From CAZTAK01 sp964611585 (GTDB lineage: Bacteria > Pseudomonadota > Alphaproteobacteria > SHVP01): DNA of 32,168 nt. The notes beneath the pieces are model-generated. The model made no database searches, had not been told where the DNA came from, and saw only the letters and a list, made by a program, of their open reading frames with translations. Shown in pieces: positions 23,726 to 32,168 of this stretch; position 1 is the stretch's first letter, and every line of letters begins with the position of its first letter. The translations under genes and the position numbers were made by a program. The stretch lies in the NCBI GenBank assembly GCA_964611585.1, contig CAZTAK010000032.1, positions 1 to 32,168 of the forward strand, in the 5' to 3' direction.

Positions 23726-24523
23726 CTACTTGCCCTTGAAGTCGGGCGTGCGCTTTTCGAGAAAGGCGGTGACGCCCTCGATAAAATCCTCGCCTGCGGC
23801 GGAGGCTGCAAAATACTCGACCTCGGCCTCGAGTTGATCGGCATACGACGAATGCGCCGCGCGGTTCAGCAGTGCCTTGGTGCGCGCAATCGCGGCGCTG
23901 GCCCCGTGCGCAAGGCGCTGTGCCAATTCGTCGACGGCGGCATCGAGATCCGCCAGCGGCACCACCTGGTTGACGATGCCAAGGTCCAACGCAGTCTGGG
24001 CGTCGAAGCGGTCGCTCAGGAACGCAATTTCCTTGGCTTTCTTCAGCCCCACCGTGCGCGGCAGATAGAACGTCGACGATCCGTCCGGGCTGAGGCCGAT
24101 CTTGGTGTAGGCAAGGGTGAACTTCGCGTCGTCGGCGGCTATCGCGAGGTCCGCCATCAATACGAAACTGAGCCCGATGCCTGCGGCCGCCCCCTGAACG
24201 CGCACAACCACCGGCTGCGGCATCCGCGCGAAACCCAGCAGCGCGACGTGCACCCCATGCAGAAATTCGCGGTAGTGAATGCGGCGCTGTTCTGAATCGA
24301 GTTTTAGCATCTCGCGGAACACGGTGACGTCGCCGCCGGCGCAGAAATGATCGCCCGCCCCCTGCAACACAACGCATCGAATGGCGGGGTCGAGTTCGAT
24401 TTCGCCGACGATCCGGTTGAGTTCGTCGCGGAAGTCGTCGTTTATCGCGTTGAGAACCTCGGGCCGGTTGAGCGTAATCGTAGCGACAGGTCCGTCGACG
24501 TCAAGCAGGATGGTTTGAGGCAT
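23726..24523 (-). CDS. PaaG-like enoyl-CoA hydratase/isomerase (crotonase fold)
   Basis: A 265-residue crotonase-superfamily enzyme; ATG 24523 follows GGAAGGAAA. Oxyanion-hole segments are DHFCAGGDV and QGAAAGIGLSF. In classical hydratases the second loop carries Glu (GGGCE) and a further Glu precedes the IGLxP segment. Here those positions read GIGLSF and LAYTKIGLSPDGSSTFYLPR, so both hydratase glutamates are absent and an Asp occurs in SPDG. This pattern is that of PaaG-type enoyl-CoA isomerases rather than hydratases. It is downstream of an acyl-CoA dehydrogenase with a 45-base gap, so the two likely act on the same acyl-CoA pool. Confidence 0.88.
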   Translation of the reverse strand: MPQTILLDVDGPVATITLNRPEVLNAINDDFRDELNRIVGEIELDPAIRCVVLQGAGDHFCAGGDVTVFREMLKLDSEQRRIHYREFLHGVHVALLGFARMPQPVVVRVQGAAAGIGLSFVLMADLAIAADDAKFTLAYTKIGLSPDGSSTFYLPRTVGLKKAKEIAFLSDRFDAQTALDLGIVNQVVPLADLDAAVDELAQRLAHGASAAIARTKALLNRAAHSSYADQLEAEVEYFAASAAGEDFIEGVTAFLEKRTPDFKGK

Positions 24524-24568
24524 GGGATTTCCTTCCAAGAATATCTTTTTGCGCCGGTGTGCCCGGTA

Positions 24569-26371
24569 TCAGAGATCGAGCATGTCGGCGCTGAACGCAT
24601 AGAGGGGGGCGGCACCGCACATGACGGGCCCGGCGAGCGCGACCGCCTGCGCCAGGACCTGATCGCCGTAGAAACGCGCCGTGGCGATCTTGCCCTTGTA
24701 GAAGTCCGGCTCGTTGCTGCCGTCCTGAAGCTGGCGATGGGCAGCCAGGGCCGCGCGGGCGAGCGCGCCGCCCCCGGCCACAATCCCGAACAGGCGAAGA
24801 AAGGCTGTCGCCCCGGCGGCGGCATCGTCGGGATCGCGCGCCAGGGCCTCGCGCAGCCACCGGCCGGTTTCCGCCACCGTGCTCGCCGCCTTGTCGAGCG
24901 TCTTGCCGATCGCTTGCAGGTCGCCGTCGCCGGTTGCGGCGAGGCTGGCCGCGGCATCGCGCAGATCTTCCATGTAGTGATCGAACGGAGCGCCCCAGTC
25001 GAGACCGAGTTTGCGCGTCACAAGATCGAGCGCTTGGATTCCGTTGGTGCCCTCGTAGATGGGGGCGATGCGAGCGTCGCGAAAATACTGCGCCGCGCCG
25101 GCTTCCTCGACGAAGCCCATGCCGCCCAGCACCTGCACGCCCAAAGAAGCAATCTCGACACCGGTATCGGTGAACCAGCCCTTGACGACAGGCGTCATCA
25201 GATCGACCAAGCCCTGCTGGCGCGCGCGTTCGGCCACGTCCGGGTGATACCGCGCGAGGTCGTAGGCGGTGCCAACCGAAAGCGCCAGCCCGCGCATCGC
25301 CTCGACCTGGCTTTTCATCAGCAGCAGCATGCGCCGCACATCCGGGTGTTCGACGATCGGCGCGCTTTCGCCCTTGGGCGTATCGGCGCGGCGGCCCTGG
25401 CGGCGGTCTTTGGCGTAGGCCAGCGCATGCCGGTAGGCGCGGTCGCCGATGGCAAGGCCCTGCAATCCGACCAACAGGCGGGCGTGGTTCATCATCGTGA
25501 ACATGCAGCGCATGCCCTTGTGTTCCTCGCCAACCAAATATCCGACGGCGCCGTCGGTCTCGCCGTAGGCCAGGACAGCGGTGGGACTGGCGTGAATGCC
25601 GAGCTTTTCCTCGAGCGACACACAATGCACGTCGTTGCGCGCACCCAGCGAGCCGTCTTCGTTGACCAGAAACTTGGGCACCAGGAACAGCGAAATCCCC
25701 CTGGTTCCGGGCGGGCCACTTGGCGTGCGCGCCAGCACCATGTGGATAATGTTGTCGGTGAGATCGTGTTCACCGTAGGTGATGAAAATCTTGGTGCCCT
25801 TCAGCCGATAGGACCCATCGGCCTGCGGTTCGGCCTTCATGCGCAGCGCACCGACATCGGACCCGGCCTGGGGCTCGGTCAGGTTCATGGTGCCGGCCCA
25901 TTCGCTGGACGCGAGCTTGGGCAGATAGAGCGTCTTGAGACGGTCGTCGCCATGGGCCATCAGGGCTTCGACTGCCCCCATCGTCAGCACCGGACACAGC
26001 GAAAAAGCCATGTTGGCCGAGGTCACCATTTCCATCACCGCCAGAGCGAGCGTGAACGGTAGGCCCTGACCGCCAATCTCTTCCGGAAAGAGCAGGCCGC
26101 CCCAGCCGCCATCGACAAAGGCACGGTAGGCCTCGCGGAATCCATCGGGCGTGCGGGCGGCGCCGTTTTCGAAAACCGAACCCGCGCGGTCGCCGGTGGC
26201 GTTGGTGGGGCCGATCACGCCCGAGGAAAGTTTGCCCGCCTCTTCGAGGATCGCATCGACGACGTCGGGCGTCGCCGCCTCGAACCCTTCGAGTGCCGAG
26301 ACGGCGGAAAAATCGACAACCTCATTGAGAACGAAACGAAGGTCGCGTAATGGCGGCGTGTAATCGCTCAT
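24569..26371 (-). CDS. Acyl-CoA dehydrogenase, DmdC-like long form
   Basis: A 600-residue flavoprotein of the long acyl-CoA dehydrogenase subgroup with an added C-terminal domain; DmdC (3-methylmercaptopropionyl-CoA dehydrogenase) belongs to it. FAD and substrate loops are MNLTEPQAGSDVGALR and GTKIFITYGEHD; the catalytic Glu lies in IAPIYEGTNGIQALDLV near residue 440. The N-terminus MSDYTPPLRDLRFVLNEVV also matches that subgroup. The enzyme introduces a C2-C3 double bond and passes electrons to ETF. ATG 26371 is preferred because the 17 upstream codons are not conserved; no strong ribosome-binding site is seen. Specificity is uncertain; medium- or long-chain acyl-CoA is equally possible. Confidence 0.9.
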   Translation of the reverse strand: MSDYTPPLRDLRFVLNEVVDFSAVSALEGFEAATPDVVDAILEEAGKLSSGVIGPTNATGDRAGSVFENGAARTPDGFREAYRAFVDGGWGGLLFPEEIGGQGLPFTLALAVMEMVTSANMAFSLCPVLTMGAVEALMAHGDDRLKTLYLPKLASSEWAGTMNLTEPQAGSDVGALRMKAEPQADGSYRLKGTKIFITYGEHDLTDNIIHMVLARTPSGPPGTRGISLFLVPKFLVNEDGSLGARNDVHCVSLEEKLGIHASPTAVLAYGETDGAVGYLVGEEHKGMRCMFTMMNHARLLVGLQGLAIGDRAYRHALAYAKDRRQGRRADTPKGESAPIVEHPDVRRMLLLMKSQVEAMRGLALSVGTAYDLARYHPDVAERARQQGLVDLMTPVVKGWFTDTGVEIASLGVQVLGGMGFVEEAGAAQYFRDARIAPIYEGTNGIQALDLVTRKLGLDWGAPFDHYMEDLRDAAASLAATGDGDLQAIGKTLDKAASTVAETGRWLREALARDPDDAAAGATAFLRLFGIVAGGGALARAALAAHRQLQDGSNEPDFYKGKIATARFYGDQVLAQAVALAGPVMCGAAPLYAFSADMLDL

Positions 26372-26573
26372 GCAAAGGTCCAGATGTCTGCCGGCCGTGA
26401 GGGGCCGGAAGGTAGCCCCCACCGGTTTGGAACACGTCTTGGCCTAGTATCGCCATCCGCGTCCGCCTTTCAACCGGACGCCGTGGCGGTCCTTCCCCCC
26501 GCCTGCGCTTGATGGGCGCAAGGCGCAAGGATACGGTCGGCCCGCCCTGCCCCGACCGAGCCAATCACCTGCT

Positions 26574-27539
26574 ATGCCCGAACCCGTCGAATCGCTGGGG
26601 ATTGTTGCGCCGACACCCGAATCCATCGCCCGGGCCGCTGAACTGCTGCGCGCGGGGCACGTGGTCGCCTTTCCGACCGAGACCGTTTATGGCCTCGGCG
26701 CCGACGCCACCCAAGGGCGCGCGGTGGCGGCGATCTTCGCAGCCAAGGACCGGCCCCGGTTCAACCCGCTGATCGTTCATGTCCGGGACCTCGAGGCGGC
26801 CCGTGCGCTTGGCGTGTTCGCGGCCCGCGCCGAGGCGCTGGCGCAGGCCTTCTGGCCCGGTCCACTGACCCTGGTGGTGCCGCGATCGCCGGCATGCGCC
26901 GCCGATCCGTTGGTGAGCGCGGGCCTTGAGACGATTGCGCTGCGCGTTCCCGGGCACGATCTGGCGCAAAGCCTGCTGGCGGCGTGCGCGGTTCCCCTGG
27001 CCGCACCAAGCGCCAACCGCTCCGGCCATCTGAGTCCGACCCGGGCCTCCCATGTCGGCGAAGACCTGGGCGCACGTGTTGCCTTGATCCTCGACGGCGG
27101 CCCCTGCCGGGTCGGGATCGAATCGACCGTCGTCGGGCTTGCGGACGAGACGCCGGTTCTGTTGCGACCGGGCGCGGTCGCGGCCGAAACCATCAAAGAC
27201 GTCATCGGCCCGCTCGTCCATGCGGATGATCGGACCGGCGCCGCACCGTCGCCCGGCATGCAGGAACACCATTACGCACCGGCGCGGCCGCTGCGCATGA
27301 ATGCGGCGGATGTCAGGCCCGGAGAGGCATTGCTCGCCTTCGGCGGCGCAGTGCCCGGGGGTGCGGTACGGACCCTCAATCTCAGCGCGGAGGGCGATCT
27401 TGTCGCGGCGGCGGCCAACCTCTTTTCGCACCTGCACGACCTTGACCGGGATCCGGCCACCGGCATCGCGGTGATGCCGGTCCCGGACGAAGGCCTCGGC
27501 GCGGCCATCAACGACCGCCTGCGGCGCGCGGCGGCCTGA
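26574..27539 (+). CDS. L-threonylcarbamoyladenylate synthase (Sua5/TsaC type)
   Basis: Catalyses formation of threonylcarbamoyl-AMP from threonine, bicarbonate and ATP for t6A37 modification of ANN-decoding tRNAs. The YrdC domain (residues 1 to about 215) has FPTETVYGLGADA, KDRPRFNPLIVHV (KxRxxNPL motif), FWPGPLTLVV, APSANRSGHLSPT and GIESTVVGL. A C-terminal Sua5 domain (about 230-321), including SPGMQEHHYAPARPL as linker, marks it as the longer Sua5 version rather than short TsaC. No strong ribosome-binding site precedes ATG 26574. The gene is divergent from the acyl-CoA dehydrogenase. Confidence 0.94.
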   Translation: MPEPVESLGIVAPTPESIARAAELLRAGHVVAFPTETVYGLGADATQGRAVAAIFAAKDRPRFNPLIVHVRDLEAARALGVFAARAEALAQAFWPGPLTLVVPRSPACAADPLVSAGLETIALRVPGHDLAQSLLAACAVPLAAPSANRSGHLSPTRASHVGEDLGARVALILDGGPCRVGIESTVVGLADETPVLLRPGAVAAETIKDVIGPLVHADDRTGAAPSPGMQEHHYAPARPLRMNAADVRPGEALLAFGGAVPGGAVRTLNLSAEGDLVAAAANLFSHLHDLDRDPATGIAVMPVPDEGLGAAINDRLRRAAA

Positions 27540-27579
27540 CCGCCTTGCCGCCGGCGGCGTGGAAACGGTAAAAGCGAAT

Positions 27580-29028
<1,449 letters not shown>

Positions 29029-29043
29029 GCGACCGCGTGCCAC

Positions 29044-30159
29044 TCAAGCCTTGAGCACCTCCTCCAATGTCATGCTTTCAAAGCCGAGATCGTTGGCGAC
29101 CGCCGGATGCACCAGTTTGCCGGCATGAACGTTGAGGCCGTTTCCGGTATGCGGGTCGTTAATCATGGCCTCGCGGAATCCGTCTCTGGCGATGGCGAGC
29201 ACGAACGGCAGAGTCGAGTTGTTGAGGGCGTAGGTCGAGGTGCGCGCCATTGCGCCCGGCATATTGGTGACGCAGTAGTGCACCACGCCCTCGACGATAT
29301 AGGTCGGATCGGCGTGCGTGGTAGGACGCGACGTTTCAAAGCATCCGCCCTGATCGATCGAAACATCGACCAGCACGGCGCCGCGTTTCATCCTGCGGAC
29401 CATGTCACGCGATACCAGTTTCGGCGCCGATGCTCCCGGTAGCAGCACCGCACCCACCACCAGATCGGCGCCGAGCACGTATTCCTCCATCGCGTCGAGG
29501 GTCGAGAAGATCGTATTGAGAGTGGCGCCGAACTGAAGGTCGAGGTCGTAGAGCCGCTGCGGCGAATTATCGAGAACCGTCACCGAAGCTTCGAGGCCCA
29601 TCGCCATGCGCGCAGCGTTGGTGCCGACAATACCGCCGCCCAGGATCACGACCCGCGCCGCCTGCACGCCCGGTACCCCGCCCAGCAACTGGCCCCGGCC
29701 GCCCTGCTCGATTTCGAGGCAATGGGCACCAACCTGGACCGCCATGCGCCCGGCGACCACGCTCATCGGAACCAGCAGCGGCAGTCCGCCGCGGTCATCG
29801 GTCACCGTTTCGTATGCAATCGCAGTGCAACCCGAGTCCATCAGCGCGCGCGCCTGGTCGGGATCGGGCGCAAGATGCAAATAAGTGAACAAGATCTGCC
29901 CGTCGCGCAGGAACGCAAATTCCTGCGGCTGCGGTTCCTTGACCTTGACAATCATATCGGCCGCGAACGCTTCTTCGGCGGAACCGGCAATGGTGGCGCC
30001 AGCAGCTGCATAGTCTTCGTCCTCAAGCCCGATGGCGTGGCCCGCGCCGGTCTCGACCGCGACCGCGTGCCCCTGATGCACCGCCTCGCGCACGCTCGAG
30101 GGCGTCATTCCGACCCGGTATTCGTGGATCTTGGTTTCCTTCGGGACGCCGATTTGCAT
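29044..30159 (-). CDS. ald: Alanine dehydrogenase
   Basis: A 371-residue NAD enzyme converting L-alanine to pyruvate and ammonia (reversible). MQIGVPKETKIHEYRVGMTP is the family N-terminus, DMIVKVKEPQ holds the substrate Lys, YLHLAPD the catalytic His, VVILGGGIVGTNAARMAMGL the NAD loop, and HYCVTNMPGAMARTSTYALNN closes the active site. AGGAGG overlaps the aminotransferase stop, with 11 bases between the stop and ATG 30159. The pair is therefore translated from one message, and Ald can regenerate the pyruvate consumed by the aminotransferase. Confidence 0.96.
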   Translation of the reverse strand: MQIGVPKETKIHEYRVGMTPSSVREAVHQGHAVAVETGAGHAIGLEDEDYAAAGATIAGSAEEAFAADMIVKVKEPQPQEFAFLRDGQILFTYLHLAPDPDQARALMDSGCTAIAYETVTDDRGGLPLLVPMSVVAGRMAVQVGAHCLEIEQGGRGQLLGGVPGVQAARVVILGGGIVGTNAARMAMGLEASVTVLDNSPQRLYDLDLQFGATLNTIFSTLDAMEEYVLGADLVVGAVLLPGASAPKLVSRDMVRRMKRGAVLVDVSIDQGGCFETSRPTTHADPTYIVEGVVHYCVTNMPGAMARTSTYALNNSTLPFVLAIARDGFREAMINDPHTGNGLNVHAGKLVHPAVANDLGFESMTLEEVLKA

Positions 30160-30170
30160 GACCGCGCCTC

Positions 30171-31511
30171 CTAATCGACTTCGGCCAAGGCCTTGCCGAG
30201 AATGTCGAAAATCTGGTCGATCTGTTCCTTGGAGATAATCAGGGGTGGCGACAACGCGATCACATCCGCGGTATTGCGAACCAGGAGTCCGGCATCGAAG
30301 CAGCGCTGGAAAACCTCGCCGCCGCGGGCGCCCGGTTTGCCGTCGCGGGTTTGCAGCTCGATCCCCGCGACAAGACCAATATTGCGGATATCGATGACGT
30401 TGCGCGAGTCTTTAAGGGAATGGGCGGCGTCTTGCCAATACGGTTCATGAGAGGCCGCGCGCGCAAACAGTTCTTCTTCGCGGTACACCTCGAGCGTGGC
30501 GAGCGCCGCCACGCACGCAAGCGGATGGCCGGAGTAGGTGTAGCCGTGAAACAATTCAATCGCGCCCTCAGGCGAATTCGCCATGAAGGCATCGTAGATT
30601 CCCTTGCGCACGAACACGGCACTCATCGGGACCGTGCCGTTCGTAAGCCCCTTGGCGCAGGTCATGAGATCAGGAATGACATCGAATTTTTCCGCTGCGA
30701 AACTTGCGCCCGTGCGCCCAAAGCCGGTGATGACTTCGTCGAAGATCAGCAGGATGCCGTGGCGATCGCAGATTTCGCGCAGACGTTTTAGATATCCCTT
30801 CGGCGGGACCAGAACGCCGGTGGATCCCGCCACCGGCTCGACAATCACCGCGGCAATGGTCGAGGCATCGTGCAGTGCGACCAGCCGTTCGAGATCGTCG
30901 GCAAGGTGCGCACCCCATTCCGGCTCGCCCTTGGAAAAGGCGTTCTTGGAAAGGTCGTGGGTGTGGACGATGTGATCGACCCCGTTCAGCAGCGGCCCGA
31001 AAAACTTGCGGTTGTTGACGATGCCGCCCACCGAGGTACCGCCAAACCCAACGCCATGATATCCGCGCTCACGGCCGATCAGGCGGGTTCGCGTACCCTC
31101 GCCGCGCAAGCGGTGATAGGCGATGGCGATCTTGAGGGCGGTATCGACCGCTTCCGAGCCGGAGTTGGCATAGAACACGTGGTCGAGGTCGCCGGGAAGA
31201 ATTGCGGTGAGCCGCCCGGCAAGCTCGAACTCGGCCGGATGACCCATCTGGAACGCGGTGGCGTAGTCCATGCGCGCAACTTGCGCCTGAACCGCTTCGA
31301 TGATGCGGGGCCGGCAGTGGCCGGCATTGACGCACCAAAGACCGGCGATGCCGTCGATGATCTTGCCGCCATCGGCGGTGGTGTAGTGCATGTCCTTGGC
31401 GCCAACCAGCAACCGGGGATTGGCCTTGAACGTCCGATTGGCCGTGAACGGCATCCAGTAGGATTCGAGATTGTTGGGACTGACGGTGAGATCGCCGGCC
31501 TGATCGGTCAT
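30171..31511 (-). CDS. Class III omega-aminotransferase (beta-alanine/taurine:pyruvate type)
   Basis: A PLP-dependent fold-type I enzyme of 446 residues. SGSEA (117-121) binds PLP phosphate, RGYHG the cofactor ring, IFDEVITGFGRTG the Asp258 that holds the pyridine nitrogen, and CAKGLTNG the Schiff-base Lys287. The FHGYTYSGHPLACVAALATL segment is typical of beta-alanine:pyruvate and taurine:pyruvate aminotransferases. ATG 31511 is preceded by GAGG; 85 more in-frame codons upstream are not conserved. The likely amino donor is an omega-amino compound such as beta-alanine, taurine or putrescine-derived amine. Coupling to ald suggests pyruvate as acceptor. Confidence 0.93.
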   Translation of the reverse strand: MTDQAGDLTVSPNNLESYWMPFTANRTFKANPRLLVGAKDMHYTTADGGKIIDGIAGLWCVNAGHCRPRIIEAVQAQVARMDYATAFQMGHPAEFELAGRLTAILPGDLDHVFYANSGSEAVDTALKIAIAYHRLRGEGTRTRLIGRERGYHGVGFGGTSVGGIVNNRKFFGPLLNGVDHIVHTHDLSKNAFSKGEPEWGAHLADDLERLVALHDASTIAAVIVEPVAGSTGVLVPPKGYLKRLREICDRHGILLIFDEVITGFGRTGASFAAEKFDVIPDLMTCAKGLTNGTVPMSAVFVRKGIYDAFMANSPEGAIELFHGYTYSGHPLACVAALATLEVYREEELFARAASHEPYWQDAAHSLKDSRNVIDIRNIGLVAGIELQTRDGKPGARGGEVFQRCFDAGLLVRNTADVIALSPPLIISKEQIDQIFDILGKALAEVD

Positions 31512-31603
31512 GGTTCGCCTCTGTGTGGTCCCCGGCAAGTGTGTTGCGGCCACCCTATCAAGGGGCAGCAATTTGGCAAGCGCGGCGGCGGAAGAGAGCG
31601 GCG

Positions 31604-31690
31604 TCAGCCGCCCTTGAGAACCGGTTCGTAGAGTGTTACCGGTTCGGCGATGCCCTTCATGCCGTATTGGCCCGAATCGCGAAACTGGCC
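31604..31690 (-). pseudogene. Possible 3' remnant of a class III nucleotidyl cyclase
   Basis: The minus strand reads FRDSGQYGMKGIAEPVTLYE then PVLKGG and TGA. This resembles the C-terminal edge of class III adenylate/guanylate cyclase domains, typically 'F-DLGE--LKGI-EPV-LY'. No start or upstream domain continues in this frame. A neighbouring frame carries VVSSASSWAF, which may be the preceding strand after an indel. The match is short, so this is tentative. Confidence 0.4.
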
Positions 31691-31847
31691 TCGAGAGAAA
31701 ATGCCCAGGAAGACGCAGACGACACAACAAAGACGCCTTCTCGCGGTCCCCCTCGTGCCAGAGCATGGCGCAAAGGCCCGCGGACTGCCGCGAACCGTGC
31801 TGCCGGTTCGAATCCCGACCGGAGATTCCATGAATTCAACGACTTGC
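31691..31847. other. Unassigned stretch between cyclase-like remnant and tRNA
   Basis: I see no credible gene here. GGTTCGAATCCC near 31805-31816 resembles a tRNA T-loop consensus on the plus strand, but no acceptor or anticodon stem folds around it. Confidence 0.5.
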
Positions 31848-31937
31848 TGGCGGTGGGGGTGGGATTCGAACCCACGGTGCCCGCAAAGGCACAACGGTTT
31901 TCGAGACCGCCCGATTCAACCACTCTCGCACCCCACC
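31848..31937 (-). tRNA. tRNA-Ser (CGA)
   Basis: On the minus strand the acceptor arm GGTGGGG (31937-31931) pairs with CCCCACC (31858-31852), followed by discriminator G and an encoded CCA (31850-31848). The T-arm is GTGGG-TTCGAAT-CCCAC. The D-arm region is GCGAGAGTGGTTGAATCGGG. The anticodon loop contains CTCGAAA, giving anticodon CGA. A long variable arm (TGTGCCTTTGCGGGCACC) is typical of class II tRNA-Ser. It reads UCG codons, common in G/C-rich genomes. Confidence 0.95.
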
Positions 31938-31947
31938 GCGAAGGTGC

Positions 31948-31975
31948 AACATACTGTCAAATCAGGAATCTTCAA
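31948..31975 (-). promoter_or_regulatory. Sigma-70-type promoter of tRNA-Ser
   Basis: In minus-strand sense, TTGAAG (31975-31970) is separated by 16 bases from TATGTT (31953-31948). The -10 ends eleven bases before the mature tRNA start, which allows a very short leader. A second TTGACA (31960-31955) lies in the spacer but has no correctly placed -10. Confidence 0.5.
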
Positions 31976-32103
31976 CACGGGGAAGTTTCACCTACACCCC
32001 TCCCCGATTTGATACCCCCCTTGTTCCATCTACCCGTTAAGTGAGGAAATGTCGGTGAGGTTTGGGGTATAGGGGTTCTTTCTGAGATTCCACTCTTAAA
32101 GGT

Positions 32104-32168
32104 GAGATGGTTTTGACCTGCCCCCACGAAGTGGTCCATCTCCTATGAGAGAGTCTGGCGCGGGTTTA
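32104..32168. repeat. Inverted-repeat structure, possible IS terminus at window edge
   Basis: GAGATGG (32104-32110) and CCATCTC pair perfectly across a segment containing TTTTGACCTGCCCCCACGAA. Inside it CCAC-GAA-GTGG forms a further hairpin, and TCTC-CTAT-GAGA follows. The block TGACCTGCCCCC...GTGGTCC from 32114 resembles termini of some alphaproteobacterial IS elements as I recall them. The element, if present, would lie beyond the window. Confidence 0.35.

Noticed and set aside
24347..26062. 571-codon plus-strand frame opposite the acyl-CoA dehydrogenase
   Set aside because: Shadow of a conserved gene with all catalytic motifs on the other strand.
31770..31832. Second tRNA on the plus strand (GGTTCGAATCCC segment)
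   Set aside because: The T-stem is mismatched and no matching acceptor, D or anticodon stems are found.
31604..31894. 96-codon minus-strand frame overlapping tRNA-Ser
   Set aside because: It runs into the tRNA; only its last ~28 codons look like protein, as a cyclase scrap.

Overview
The window looks like a GC-rich alphaproteobacterial chromosome segment, plausibly Rhodospirillales-like; this rests on gene content and order only. Diagnostic blocks are histone-deacetylase-like gene / xseB / ispA / dxs / tlyA on the minus strand and pdxH / J-domain gene / fabI / aroC. The assembly is draft: there is a run of exactly 100 N (11647-11746), and two genes carry single-base frameshifts.

Layout. Positions 1-950 are A/T-rich accessory DNA: the 3' end of an ATP-grasp gene, a terminator-like hairpin, an IS3-type orfA remnant, a decayed cytochrome c with parts in three frames, then the severed 3' end of a membrane-protein gene where the G/C-rich backbone begins. 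1145-3055 is a secreted Kelch protein plus a metallo-beta-lactamase-fold hydrolase. 3194-9609 is a minus-strand series: DUF427 protein, acyl-CoA ligase (DmdB-like N-terminus), a two-helix membrane peptide, a hypothetical, a universal stress protein, a frameshifted phosphotransferase/P-loop kinase fusion and a cation diffusion facilitator. pdxH (minus) and a glycine-zipper lipoprotein (plus) diverge at 10.3 kb. A Sel1-repeat protein, a frameshifted J-domain protein, fabI, aroC and an AhpD-like protein follow on the plus strand.

At 15745-16053 are three tandem 103-bp units, the last forming the 3' end of tlyA. Then come tlyA, dxs, ispA, xseB (precursor supply for isoprenoids plus exonuclease VII), an HDAC-like deacetylase and a FadD-type ligase, all minus. 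22884-26371 holds an EamA transporter and an acyl-CoA dehydrogenase / PaaG-like crotonase pair. 26574-29028 has a Sua5-type tRNA-modification enzyme and an FAD-linked 2-hydroxyacid dehydrogenase. 29044-31511 is a class III aminotransferase and alanine dehydrogenase pair that can recycle pyruvate. The right end holds a nucleotidyl-cyclase-like remnant, tRNA-Ser(CGA) with a readable promoter, and an inverted-repeat structure that may be the edge of a mobile element.

Most of the window is housekeeping or catabolic. I found no convincing new multi-gene defence or biosynthetic system. The most unusual items are the 103-bp tandem array built from the tlyA 3' end, the gene graveyard at the left edge, and the crotonase lacking both hydratase glutamates beside a DmdC-like dehydrogenase.
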